Shown here piece after piece: positions 10,650 to 22,848 of a stretch of 64,000 bases of DNA; position 1 is the stretch's first letter; the number at the start of each line of letters is the position of its first letter. A model generated the notes under the pieces. The model was not told the DNA's origin. It did no database searches and worked only from the letters and a program-made list of their open reading frames with translations. This DNA comes from Cryptomeria japonica (taxonomy: Eukaryota > Streptophyta > Pinopsida > Cupressales > Cupressaceae). Position numbers and translations under genes: made by a program. The stretch lies in assembly GCF_030272615.1 (NCBI RefSeq), contig NC_081405.1, forward strand, positions 21,556,047 to 21,620,046. Direction: 5' to 3'.

Positions 10650-12454
10650 AATGAGGTAGAATTTCATTGATCGGATGAGGTTGCCCCCAGTGAAATGAAG
10701 CTGAAGTTTGAGATAGATATTGCTAACCAATACATTGCAAACATGTTAGCTGCAGACTAACATGTTAGATGATAAGATAAAGGATATATTAAGATGGATG
10801 ATGGATAAGATAGTGCAACATAAATGAACCTTGCTTGGAGGAAAGTCCATTATTAAGAAAAGATACAAGATAAGTGGCTGCTATGATATGAGATAATATA
10901 TGAGATGTACCAGTATGGATAACAAGTGTATTATGTTGGATAGCCATATGATAGGGCGATGATTTGTGAGATCATGTCAATATGGATAACCACAGGATAG
11001 GGAAAGATTTTTCCATAATGGGTAGCGATACACTAATTAGTCATGTAATTGGGAGATCAAAGATAGATTTGATAAGTATTATATTGGCCCCTACAAGGGT
11101 GAAGAGAAGAGGTAGATCAAATGGTTTGGTCCCCATCTAGGCAAAAAAATGATTAAATGGTTTGGCCCCCACCTGGGCAAACATGATAAAGAAAAAGATC
11201 GTGGTTTGGCCCCCACCTAGGCAAGCATGAAAAAGAAATCAACAAGAAACATAAATGAAAGAGGCTAAATAATAAATGCAGATCATGCAAAAATGCAGAT
11301 ATGATGGTCCCCCCTTAGAATGATATGCCTTAAAGGCATGTTATTTTAAGGAGAAGAGTAGTTGTGGCATGCCAACATAACAAGATGTTTCCATGAAATG
11401 CCACCATTATTTGGTGACACATAAATTTCCACAACATCAATGATAAATGCAAGAGGATAGGGAGATCTGATAGTTTAGCATCAAAACCCATACCAATGGA
11501 AAAAATATGTAATGCAGCTACGAGGTGGGTATATTGTCATAGTGCCAAAGTTCTCGGATTTGAAGAAGAGCACTCGGAGACAAAGATAAAATAAAAATTT
11601 AGGTCCAATGCTTTTCATTATCCCCGAATATTATCCCCAACACACTTCATTGTCCTTGAATATTCCAAAGAAAGATATGATAGATAGAATAAGTAGAGAG
11701 ACAAATAGAAAAAGGTGCATGATAGAAGAAATATCTTGTATCCGAGAACCTACAGAGTAACTTGGGTCCTCCAAGAGAGAACAATAGATAAAGACAACCA
11801 TCCTCCTATATCCAAGCACCTACGGAGTAACTTGGGTCCTCCGGGAGGGAATGAACATATAAAAAAAGATCGGGGGAACACAATCAAGCTCACATGAAAA
11901 AAGATGGAGATAAAAGATAAAAATCCTAAAGGTTATCTCTTAGGAGATCATCTTCCTCCCAATCAAGATCATAGGGAGAAGGAGGATTATCTCAGAGAGG
12001 GAATATTGCAAGATCTTCACCGGGAACCTCACCAGCAATGAGGGCAAGGGATGAGGAAGCAACACTATTTGCATCCACAAGATCAAAGGAGGTAAGGGTC
12101 AATGATCATGAATAGATTGTACAATGTTGGGATGTCCTCCAAGGAGATGAACAAGTAGGCCTCCATAGAGGAAGAAACTGACTCAGTTGGAGGAGATGAA
12201 ACAAGAATAGGATTTCCCGCCTCTCGAAGAGGGGAAATGAAAAACTCAAGAGAATGCAGCCTTCTCAACCCCACACATAGAAACAAGAAAAGTAGTTGAC
12301 TCTAAAATAGGCATAGAAAGGGGCGAGGAATATACCTATGAGGATTTCCACCGTCGAAACTTTGGGACGGGGCCTTGCTCAAACTTGTGTTTGGGTTGGA
12401 CAGGAGAAACAAGTCTCCTATATATTGGCAAGAGACACTACACAGGTTATCTGA
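10650..12454. other. Unclassified DNA between E2 and E3 with short internal repeats
   Basis: I see no gene. Three copies of a segment like GGTTTGGCCCCCACCTGGGC lie at about 11121-11143, 11158-11180 and 11203-11223. A second pair, built on GAGTAACTTGGGTCCTCC, lies at about 11754-11772 and 11824-11842. The short ORFs are not like known proteins. It may be an old retrotransposon untranslated region. Confidence 0.4.
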
Positions 12455-13542
12455 TATTGTCATGATGACAACCCAAGTTAGTGTCCCCATCCGTAGTGAA
12501 TGATTTTCTCATATCGGAAGTCAAATTGAAGATTGGTTTAAGTCCGACAAGATTTGAACAAGGTGTTTGACATTATTTGGTATTTTGGTTGGCATTTTTT
12601 TTGAGTTAATATTTTATTTTGCAGATAAAATGGAAGATTTGTAGATGTCTAGAGTACCTTATTCCAAAATTTTAGCCTTCAACGATGATTGATGTGTGAG
12701 TTACAAGATCCCGTGTATCGAGTTTTGGTTTGACAGTGCAATACAATCGACTAGTATGATAAATCCTTATGCAGATTAAGTGAAGTGACTTTGGTGATTG
12801 TTTTTGTGTTAGAGGATGTTTATCCAGCATATGCAATAGTGTGTGTTTGATTTTTTTGGTCCATATTAGCATTTGAGTTTGAATTTTGCTGTTAGTTTGT
12901 ACATGGTTCATAAAATAATTAAATGTTCTTGAGCCAACATGTGGCCAATATGATTTCTTGTTTTGGATATATGAGAAATGGTTTTGATCATTTTCATGAT
13001 GTGAAGGTTGGAACTAATTGATTGTATGCAATTCCACATGTGCGGGTTGGAGATTAGTGCTCTGGATCAGTGACAGTGCAGCAAAACGGAGCACTATAAG
13101 ATGAAGTGTGAGAAAAGTATGAAATCTATATAATGAACTTAACTGAAACAATAATTTGGCATTTGTAGATGATGTTCATCAATTCAAATGATCTGTAATC
13201 CTTGTATTTGAGTTATAGGTAGTAAGACTCTCTTTTTTGAGCAATGAGCTCTAGGTAGTATGCTTGAATGCATGTGTGTTCCTCATTGTAATATTTCTAT
13301 ACTTTACAAAGTATACCTATATTGTGGGCTCATCCCCACCATGGTTTTTCCTTTAATCGGGTTTCCATGTACAAAAATCTTGGTGTTATGATGTTTGGGT
13401 TATTTTCTTTATGTTCTTGCATCTTTCTTTTGTTCATATGCACTAAGTGGTTGAAAGATCAATTTAATAAAGTTAAAAGTTAAAAGTTAAAAGTTGCAGA
13501 ACATTGATTCACCCCCCCTCTTAGTGTTCCTTTATTCCAACA
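12455..13542 (+). repeat. E3: solo LTR related to the E5 LTR
   Basis: About 1.09 kb that matches the E5 5' LTR (26006-27082) along most of its length. Shared parts include the start (TGTCAT..GATG.CA), the TGTATTCCTCATTGTAATA-like tract, the CCACCATGGTTTTTCC block and the end CCCCCCTCTTAGTGTTCC..TTCCAACA. No PBS or internal sequence follows, so it looks like a solo LTR left by recombination. The start has TA for TG at 12455; a start two to three bases earlier would give flanks TTATC/CTATC as an imperfect TSD. A short AAAGTTAAAAGTT repeat lies near 13475-13497. Confidence 0.7.
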
Positions 13543-15465
13543 CTATCAATCATATCAGGCTAAAGGAATCCAAGAAAAATCTAGTGTAGGAATGACTATG
13601 AAACTTGGGGAGAAAACAAAGTTGCAATTGACACCACCTGTGTATGCAAGATATCAACAGGCTTAGATAATGGAGCTATGTCTAGCAAGGAGGTAATGAG
13701 GGGTGGTTCCAAAGAAGGAGCAATGAAAACCTACACCCATTTAGAGGGAGGTTCATCGATAGGCCCCGAAGAAGTTAGAAATAAAATTGAAGATGATACA
13801 AAAATGGGATCAGTTGACAAAACAAGATCCGATGGAATAGAACTAGGTGTTGAAGATGCACCAACATATTTTAGAGAAACATCGTACTCTCAAGCCATGG
13901 CCCATTGATAGCACTTATTATCACATGCACACTGATTATGACAGAGATGAGGGTCACCAACTAAAGCTCACAAGGACTCAAGAGCATCATGCTCCATGGG
14001 TAGGGCCTCTAAAACCATTTCAGGGATAGGATAAGGACCAACAAATGGGATCAAGACAACATTCACAGTGATGGGTGCCCAAACCCTCTTTTCTCAAGGA
14101 ACAACTAGAGGAACAGGGGGTGCTAACATGGGCTACGAAGAAGAAGCCAACAAAGAAAAATGAGAGTGAACAAAATGCCTCCTCCTAATATAACAAGAAG
14201 GTTGAGGGATATCGACTAAGATTAGGAGCCCAAAGGGAGGGTGGGTCATAGACTTGGATACCATGGGCGCCTTTCCCTTGTTTGAATTAGGGGCAAACAT
14301 GGGAACAAAAGAAACTATTGGAGGTTGCACAATCAGAGACAAACAAGGAGGTCTACTTGAGGGAGCGGGTTTAACCTCAGCTCTCAATTATTGATAGAGC
14401 AAAAGAGATCATGTTTTCTAGCACTAGAATGGATGGAGTAAAAGTCAATGTGGGAAGTGATAATGAATAACTAGGTTGCATAGACTTAGGGTCCAGCTCT
14501 CCTATCTTATATTGATAATAAGAACAATACATCAAATCACCATAGGGAAGCATGGTCTCCACCAGAGCAGGCCATAAATTATTTAATGAAAATTATCCCC
14601 GAGCTACGAGGGGTCAGTATCCGTGTCCTAGATGACATGGACCAAATTTTCATGGGAGAACTTCAGACATTTATGCACAATTGAGGGGACCGCATCAATA
14701 AATATCAACCAGGAAATGCCCAACTTAACACGGAAAAGGTATGACTCAGGAATGATAATAAAGTTTGATGAAACAACCTTGGGTCTAACGAGGACCATCA
14801 AGGTGATGCTTCCCAAAGGAGAAATAGAGAAATCATCATGTGTCCTCAGGGTTGCTCAACATTCGTCATATGTAGGCCTATGCAACCCATTCGTGAATAG
14901 AGTCTTTTTGTGATGACATCGAATTTGCATGATGGGTCAACCATCACACCTATGATAGTTTAACCATTTAACTAAGCAAGGATGTACAAAGGAGCAAGCT
15001 CTCCATAGTATGGGGCCTCCAAAGGGGTGAATGATAATGATGTTTCAGGCACCTTCCCCTTTTGGCTAGGAGGCAAACAAATAGGACTGATGGTGACCAT
15101 GTTCACAAATGGACCACCATCGAAACCAGGATCTGATGTAGAAATAAAATTTGTTGAATGCGAGGGAAATGGATCAGTGTAGATCTATAAGTCATTGTTG
15201 GTCTTATCAACAGACTTGTTTGACTTATTCTTTCATGTTGTCGATGTGGTATTGGATAACATTCCAGAGATGATAACATCGCTCAATGTCATCAACAGGT
15301 ACATGATGGTAATGACCAAATTTTGACCATGTGTAGGATGAAAGTAGAATCAAGTAATCTAAGACCTAATCCCACCCCCATGCACATATTAGAATACGCA
15401 AGATCCTAAGGAAGTGATTCTCTTTGACTTCTTGTGAAATCAATTCAAGGAATAATTTTAGGGTT
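13543..15465. other. Unclassified DNA between E3 and E4
   Basis: Short ORFs exist on both strands (13678-13908 plus, 14632-14913 plus, 14133-14387 minus), but none shows a motif I know and codon content is not convincing. It is continuous with 22854 onward if E4 is removed. An old element remnant is the likeliest reading. Confidence 0.35.
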
Positions 15466-17564
15466 TGTTAGACACAATGCACCACTAAGAGAGGGGCGTT
15501 GAGTTAGTGGTTCTCAAACTTTTCCCTTTACCTATCCCTATGAAGTATACTAATTAATAGATCTAGCTGAATGCAGACTTAGCAGTTAGTGATGAGACTA
15601 AATAGAAATGTATTCACACATAGGGACATCACATAACACCAGTAAGTACGAGGAAAACCCAAGATGGGAAAAACCTCAGTGAGAAATGTTGCTAAAGTCT
15701 ACTGCTCCAATCCAGCCTCACAATGAAATCTGTTACAATGTTTAGGGATACAAACCAAGGAGCTACAACCCTTGATTTAGGGCACCAACCCAAGGAGCAC
15801 CAACCCCTGACTTATTTATGGGATACAACCCATGCACCGAGCTACAACTCAGTGTTCACAAAGATAACTTCAAATACAAAATTAATACTACTATTACAAG
15901 TGAATCTTGTAAGCATCTCATATACCTCTTTCTGCGGGTGAGATACCTTCTCAGCTATACTGTCTCATTCTTCTGCTTCCTTTCTGATAAACTATATTGG
16001 TTCACCTCTCCTCTATTTTTCTCTACTAGATCTCCTCCTCACTTCTCTACTCTTTACCTATACTAAACTCTATCGGTTCTATGTCTACCTTCTCTGCAAC
16101 TTCCTTCACTTTTGCTCTACTCGTATGAACACAACTGGTTCTGCACTACTACCGGTTGAACACTTCAACTTGGTTCTCCCTCACACTTCTTTGTTATCAC
16201 ATGCAGAAGTAACACTTGATCACTTCACAACACTATCTTCCTTTCTTTGGCAGCACTACTCTCTCATTCAACAATAAGCTTCTCTGATTTTGTCTTCCAT
16301 ATTTATAACCTGGTTTTCTTGCCAAAAACCAATTCAAACATTGGGCGGTTAGGGTTTCCTCATCAACCTCGAGGAAAACCAAATCCAATTAGATCTTGTC
16401 TGATCTGATCTCCCAGACAACCAACTGTACATCTCCGCCATTAACACGCCTTCCAATACACATCTTCTAATCTTAGTAACCACGATCTCATCTCTTGACC
16501 CGCATATGTCAAAATGCCATTAATGTTTCTATTGTTTCCTTCTCAAGGTCTTTTCACAATCTGATCTTCTTACTTAGATTCAGGTGCCAACAACTCCCTG
16601 ATTTGTCTCTGTTGTTCATTCTTCCTCAAGCTGCACTCTTCTGATCCGATCCCCAAATCACATGATCCATCTTAAATGCATACCTATAGAAACACCTATC
16701 TGTACACGACACTCCACCGACCTTTGCATGCTTTCCACCTCATCTCTTCATGGTGTCCACATCAACATCCATCTCTGCTAGGTTTTCTATGTCGATATGG
16801 ATTGAATCACCGACCAACTCCATTATCGAGTTCATCGGCCGATATGCTAACCCTGATTTCATGCATTCCTTTGATTCATCGGTAGACCCGGTGTGAGCCT
16901 TCAAAAAACTTTCCTTTTCCTCTTCTTCCTTATCTCTCATGACTATGATGCACACTATGCATAATAGGAGAGAATATCTGCTTACCGGTGGGAGTGATTC
17001 CTTGTCATCTACATCCTGCAGTGCACTCATATGGCTTCCCTGTTTGTGCAACACATCTTCAAATAGGCACATGTGATCCAATGTGGGCACATTCACTATT
17101 AGTCATTGCTTCTCATAATGTTTGCATCTTCATCTAGTTGGAGTCCTACTATTTTGCAACCTCACAACATACCTGTGACCTGTTCATTCTTCTCCTATAG
17201 TGTTGATGTGATTTAGGTAACATTCTACCTCTTCATCACAAACAACATCCAAGCACCTTGCTCAAACTACTTGTACATTGGTCATAACCTTTGTAGGCTG
17301 ACAACCACTCACTTGGTTGATCCGACTTCTCCATGTCAACACATCACTTACTAGTTGACATCCTTTCCTTACCGATGATCTGCAACACAAGGTGATATCA
17401 AGGCTATCTTATCTTGTACTCCTACATGATAGTGTTGCACATACATCTCTCATACTGGTAGTCATCCCATACTGGTTGACATCAATGATAGCAATACCAA
17501 CAATCTATCATACTGCTTGCATTCTTCTATACCGATTAACATCAATGACAACATAATGCCAACA
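15466..17564 (-). repeat. E4 3' LTR (2099 bp)
   Basis: Starts TGTTAGACACAATGCACC and ends AATGCCAACA on the plus strand. It carries the AGAGAGGGGC block near the start and the GGAAAACCCAAGATGGGAAAAACC block near 15650. It is about 200 bp longer than its partner because the partner has lost a segment. Confidence 0.9.
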
Positions 17565-17580
17565 ATCTCCCCCTTTGGCA
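17565..17580 (-). other. E4 polypurine tract
   Basis: Minus-strand reading TGCCAAAGGGGGAGAT directly precedes the LTR start TGTTGGCATT. This tract and the nearby GTTGACATCAATGCC text are typical of the 3' end of Sirevirus-like copia elements. Confidence 0.8.
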
Positions 17581-18857
17581 TTGATGTCAACTCATGTAGT
17601 ATCCGACATACTACATAATCTCTCTCTTCCTTTCTATAATCCATGGATTCTCAACACGTGTAGTATGATGTATACTACTGAATCCTTCTCCCCCTTTTAC
17701 AACAATGGCAAAGGGCACTATCAAGGTATCATTTCTCCTTGCATTTACTGGGCACTGACAAAATTCTTTCTCCTCATTTGATACCAATTGTTACAAATTA
17801 TTACATCTTCTCAAGTCATAGAACTTGAGATGGAGGACTCACTTTATCAAATGACACCAATTGAGCATACAAATTTTATACCATTTGTTAAAATACTCAA
17901 TTTGCAGAGGGATGTGTTAGTGAATACTACTCACCTACCGGTCAAACTGCATCACCTCTTATTTGATCCCAAATTTGTTTAGAATCAAATGTGATTGTAC
18001 TATCAATACAACCAGCCAAAAGACAAGTAGATACCCATAACAATGAAACTCTCTTGGGTATTCCTACTGTAACTTTCATCATCTGTAGTTTGGGAAACCA
18101 GTGTACTTACACCTTCAAGTTCAAGCATGTCAGTCTTGCATCATAACCACTTGAACTCCCCCTAAGTCATACAACTCAGGTTCTCAACTTCGATCAGGTC
18201 TAATATCGGGGCTCCAATCTTCACCATATACTAGTTGAGTTGTGCAAATGTGATCATCTGATAATCTTTTAGCTTCATTATTTCACCACAGCCTATGACA
18301 TGATTCTGAATTCACACAATGCCATACAATGACATCACCATGCCATAAATTAAACCAATTAGCTCAAAAAAATGCATGCCTACATGATTAACCATCAGGC
18401 CAATCATATTTCATTCAGGTCATCATCAACACCAGCTGAGACATAAACTCCCATTCCATGTTACCGGGGCTATTGCAATGATCTCCAACCACATTGTCTT
18501 ACATAACCAACAAGTACCTATTAGCATTTATGTCAGTAACATCCTACACATACCGGTCTCCTGTACCAATTCGCTATCACTACCAGAGCACCTTCATGTA
18601 ACTCTTGACCTTAATGTCATTTTGTGTTTGATTCCAGTTGTTATCTCATCATACTTTGACATAGCAGTAGTGATCCAACATTCCTTTGTAGGTGTGTAGT
18701 CAAGGCAACCTCTACACACACTTATCTTCTCATTTTCTTCCTTCATACTGGTAGCAATTTGTTCTTCCATGTGTCCTTCTTCACTGAGGGGATGATTGAT
18801 AAATTCAATGTGCTACTCCCCTTGAGGTCCTTCATCTCCTCTAAGCCTTAAGATATA
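17581..18857 (-). other. E4 region downstream of gag, no pol detected
   Basis: About 1.3 kb with many stops in all frames. The gag frame can be followed a little further (to about 18640) but then decays. Purine-rich tracts occur on the minus strand near 17690 and 18155. I found no RT, RNase H or integrase motif. Confidence 0.5.
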
Positions 18858-20873
18858 TCACCTGTGCATTGAATACACAGTGTTGGTCCATGATCTTCTT
18901 CCTCCATACCTGCTTGGTATTATTCTTCTTCGAGCAGGTCTTTCCTTCTTCTTCTGATGGGTGTTTTCATTTCTAGATTCTGCATCACACACAGAAGTAG
19001 TGCTATAGTAGCACACAACATTCATCCCAACTTCATGATTGGGGAATCTCTTAACATACCATTTTGACCATCTTCTCTTGGTCATGTTGTTGTGTCTAGC
19101 AGTTGAAATCGGTGGACCTCTTTCTCCTGCAGAGACATTTCTTCTTTGGTTCCATGCAGGTCTTTGACTTCCATATGCTCTATATCCACCTTTTTTTAGA
19201 GAATATTTATTATATCAGCCTCCATGTGACTGCAAATTCCTCTTCTTGCATTCAATCTCTCTATGCCCAAATCCATTACAGTAATAACATACAATATTTG
19301 TATTTTTAGGGACAACAAATGGATTCTTTCTAGCATAATTGGGAGAGGGGATATGCATGTATCTACTCTTGGATACATTTTTCTCATGTGCATGATTTCT
19401 ATGAGATCCTAGATTATTCCTTCTAGATCTCTTTCTACATTCTACTGCACTATGGCCATAAGCATTACATGCAAAGCTATAACCGCTAAAGGATGGCATC
19501 AGACTTATAAATTTATTCTACCATGCATGGGGAGATCTTACCAGTTTAGCATCTCCACTTCTCCTTCCTTTAGAATGGATCCTTGATTGTCCATTCTAGG
19601 AAGCTCTTCCATCTGGTCTCTTCTTCTCCCACACTTTCTTTGCCTTGTGGCTAGTATCATTTCTTTGTCCTTTGCCGGTAGGAGGTCTTCTTTGCTGACT
19701 TCTCATGTTCTTGCTTCCGATGAAACTATCTTCTCCCATATTCTGTTTACCTTTGGGATCTACATTGTTCCTCCTTCTTGCAGCACGAGTCTTCATTCTT
19801 GACTGCAAGTCTTCATCGGTTGTACTTAGGTCAACCTTCTTCCGGGGAGCATTTTTTATTGTGAAGGTCTATCGCTTGTTTTCTCCATTCGAGGAGACAA
19901 ACAGAATGTTATTGTGGAGGACATCCTTCCTGGTGGAGCATTCACCGGTACCACTTCCTAAACCTTTAGTTTCCTTGGAATTCTTTTTCTTCTTCAACAT
20001 CTTGTCCAAGGCATCACTACTGTCATCAAACTAGATTCTTACCTTGAGCTCATCTTGACATTTATCAAGGTCATTTCAAAGAATCTCCATTTCTCCAAGA
20101 AGTTTTTGATATTCTTTATCTTTTACTTCTAGCTCAGAAGCTAGATCACTGCACCGACACTCCCTAATGTCTTCCTTGTGAGTCATCATCTCTGAGATGC
20201 TTTTCTCAGATTCTTCAAGGAATTTGATCAACCAATTCTGCTCCACTATAGCAGCAATCTTGAATAGCTTTTATTCCTTTCTTACTCTATTGAGTTCTTC
20301 AAGTGCATTTACAAGCTCTCCTTCAAGATCTATTTTTACTTCCTCCTCTTCTTCTCCTTCAATATCACTGCCAAACATGTCCTGCCAATGGGATCTATTT
20401 TTCTTATCACTTTCAGATGTGTGCTCCTCATCTTTAGATTCTTAAGCCATGAAGAGGTGGGTTCCTTCATCATAATTGTTGTAGCTACTAGTAGATTTGC
20501 CTTCATCCTTTGTAGACATATAAGATGCATTTCTCATCTTATGATCATAAGCCAGTTCTGTAGTAGTGATCTCATTTCCATAGAGCTTTTTCAATCTCTC
20601 CCATAATATTTTTGTCGATCTGCATCTGTCCAGCTAAGAGGAGACATCACTCGATAGCCCACTAAGTATAGCCTTCATTGTTGCTTCATTGCACAAGTTT
20701 CTTCTTTCTACATTTGAATCAGTGGGAGGAATGACTTTACTAGGGCATCCATTTACAACAGACATCCACACATCAAACCCTAGAGAGGATAGGTAGACTT
20801 CCATTCTACAAATCCAAATGGAATAGTTTGAACCATCAAAAACTGGAGTATGGATTGACACTAAACAAACCAT
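18858..20873 (-). pseudogene. E4 copia-type gag polyprotein, degraded
   Basis: One frame (672 codons) runs from ATG at 20873 to 18858 with several in-frame stops. The N-terminus (VFDGSNYSIWICRMEVYL, residues about 11-28) matches the DUF4219/UBN2 start of copia Gag. WERLKKLYG follows near residue 95. The middle (about 130-300) is acidic and coiled-coil-like, then comes a strongly basic region (about 355-430). Two zinc knuckles follow: a degenerate one, ACNAYGHSAVEC, lacking its first Cys, and an intact CYYCNGFGHREIEC. The first stop is a TAG at 20634, from CAG if the neighbouring frame is right. Gag packages RNA into cytoplasmic particles; here it stands alone without pol. Confidence 0.7.
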
Positions 20874-20932
20874 TGTGTCCTTAAGCCAAAATCTACCCAA
20901 TCTAGAGAAAGCTCGTCTGACTAGGAACCTAG

Positions 20933-20944
20933 GCTCTAATACCA
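20933..20944 (-). other. E4 primer-binding site (tRNA-Met type, one change)
   Basis: The minus strand reads TGGTATTAGAGC, the initiator tRNA-Met match with a C-to-T change at position 7, two bases from the LTR end. Confidence 0.85.
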
Positions 20945-20946
20945 AT

Positions 20947-22848
20947 TGTTAGACATAATACACCACTGGGAGAGGGGGGGTTGTGAATCAGTGATTCTCA
21001 AACTTTTCCCTTAGCTATCCCTATGAAAGTATACTAATAAATAGATCTAGCTAAATGCAGACTTACCGGTTAGTGAGGAGACTAAACACAAATGTATTCA
21101 CACACAGGGACATCACATAACACCAATAAGTATGAGGAAAACACAAGATGGGAAAAACCTCAGTGAGAAATGTTGCTAAAGTCTACTGCTCCAATCCAAC
21201 CTCACAATAAAATTTGTTACAATGTTTAGGGCTGCAACCGAATGAGCTACAACCCCTGATTTAGGGCACCAACCCAAGGAGCACCAACCCCTGACTTATT
21301 TATGGGCTACTAGATCTCCTCCTCACTACTCTTCTCTTTACTAGTACTAAACTCAGTCGGTTCTATCTCTGCCTTCTCTACGACTTCCTTCACTTCTACT
21401 CTGCTGGTATGAACACTACTGGTTCTACACTACTACCGGTTGAACACTTCAACCTGGTTCTCCCTCACACTGCTCTATTCTCACATGTAGAAGTAACACT
21501 TGATCACTTCGTAGCACTATCTTCCTTTCTTTAGTAGCACTACTCTCTCATTCAGCATCAAGCTTCTCTGATTTTGGCTTCCATTTTTATAACCTAGTTT
21601 TCTCACCAAAAACCAATTCAAACATTGGGTGGTTAGGGTTTCCTCATCAACCTTGAGGTAAACCAAATGCAATTAGATCTTGTTTGATCTAATCTCCCAG
21701 ACAGCCAACTATACATCTCTTCCATTAATGCGCCTTCCAATGCACGTCTTATAATCTTAGCAACCACGACCTCGTCTCTCGACCTACCTCTGTCAAAATG
21801 TAATTAATTTTTCTATTATTTCCTTCTTGAGGTCTTCTCACAATCTAATCTTCTTATTTAGATCCAAGCACCAACAACTCCCTGATTTTTCTTTATCTCT
21901 CATTCTTCCTCGAGCCGCACACTTCTGATCTGATCCCCAAATTACGGGATCCATATTAAATGCATACCTGTAGAAACACCTATCTCTACATGGCACCCCA
22001 CCGAACTCTACATGCTTGCTACCTCATCTCTTCATGGCATCCATGTCAGCATCCACCTCTGCTAGATTTTTTATGTCAGTATGGATTGAATCACTGACCA
22101 ACTCCATTACTGGGTTCATCTGCTAGTATACTAACCCTGATTTCATGCATTCCTTTGACTCATTGGTAGAATCGGTGTGAGCCTTCAAAACACCTATCTT
22201 TGCCTCTTATTCCTTATCTCTCATGACTATGATGCACACTATGTATAATAGGAGATAAGCTCCACTTACCGGTGGGAGTGAGTCATTTTTATCTACATCC
22301 TAGAGTGCATTCATGTGTCTTCCTTGTTTTTGCAGCACATCTTCAAACAAGCACATGTGATCCGGTGTGGGCACATTCACTTTCAATCATTTCTTCTCAT
22401 GAGGATTGCATCTTCATCTGGTGGGAGTCCTACTATTTTGTAACCTCACAGCATACCCATGACCTATTCATTCTTCTCCTCTAGTGTTGATGTGATTTAG
22501 GTAACATTCTACCTCTTCATCACAAGCCACATCCAAGCACCTTTCTCATCCTGCTTGTACATTGGCCATGACCTTTGCAGGCTGACAACTACTCACTTGG
22601 TTGATCTGACTTCTCCATGTCAACACATCACTTCCTATTTGACATCCTTTCCTTACTGGTGATCTGCAACACAAGGTGATATCAAGGATATCTCATCTTG
22701 TACTCATGCATGACAGTGTTGTATATATATCTCTCATACCGATAATCAACCCATACCGGTTGACATCAATGATAGAAATACTAATAATCTATCACAATGG
22801 TTGCATTCTTCTATACCAGTTGACATCAATGACAACACAATGCCAATA
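20947..22848 (-). repeat. E4 5' LTR (about 1902 bp, internally deleted)
   Basis: Partner of 15466-17564. It lacks about 200 bp present in the other copy (there about 15823-16023); the break sits at a TAC shared by both edges, consistent with a microhomology deletion. The end reads CCAATA instead of CCAACA. Confidence 0.88.

Larger units (their letters stand above)
15466..22848 (-). mobile_element. E4: complete gag-only LTR retrotransposon, TSD GGGTT
   Basis: LTRs at 15466-17564 and 20947-22848 bound a 3.4-kb interior. The 5-mer GGGTT is found exactly on both sides (15461-15465 and 22849-22853). A PBS of tRNA-Met type (one change, TGGTATTAGAGC on the minus strand) adjoins the right LTR and a CCAAAGGGGGAGATTG purine tract adjoins the left one, so it reads on the minus strand. 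The interior encodes a copia-type Gag and no polymerase motif. It therefore depended on another element for movement. Confidence 0.88.

Noticed and set aside
14632-14913. Plus-strand ORF of 93 codons as a possible small host gene
   Set aside because: No family match that I recognise, no promoter or splice context, and ORFs of this length are expected by chance in this much AT-rich DNA.
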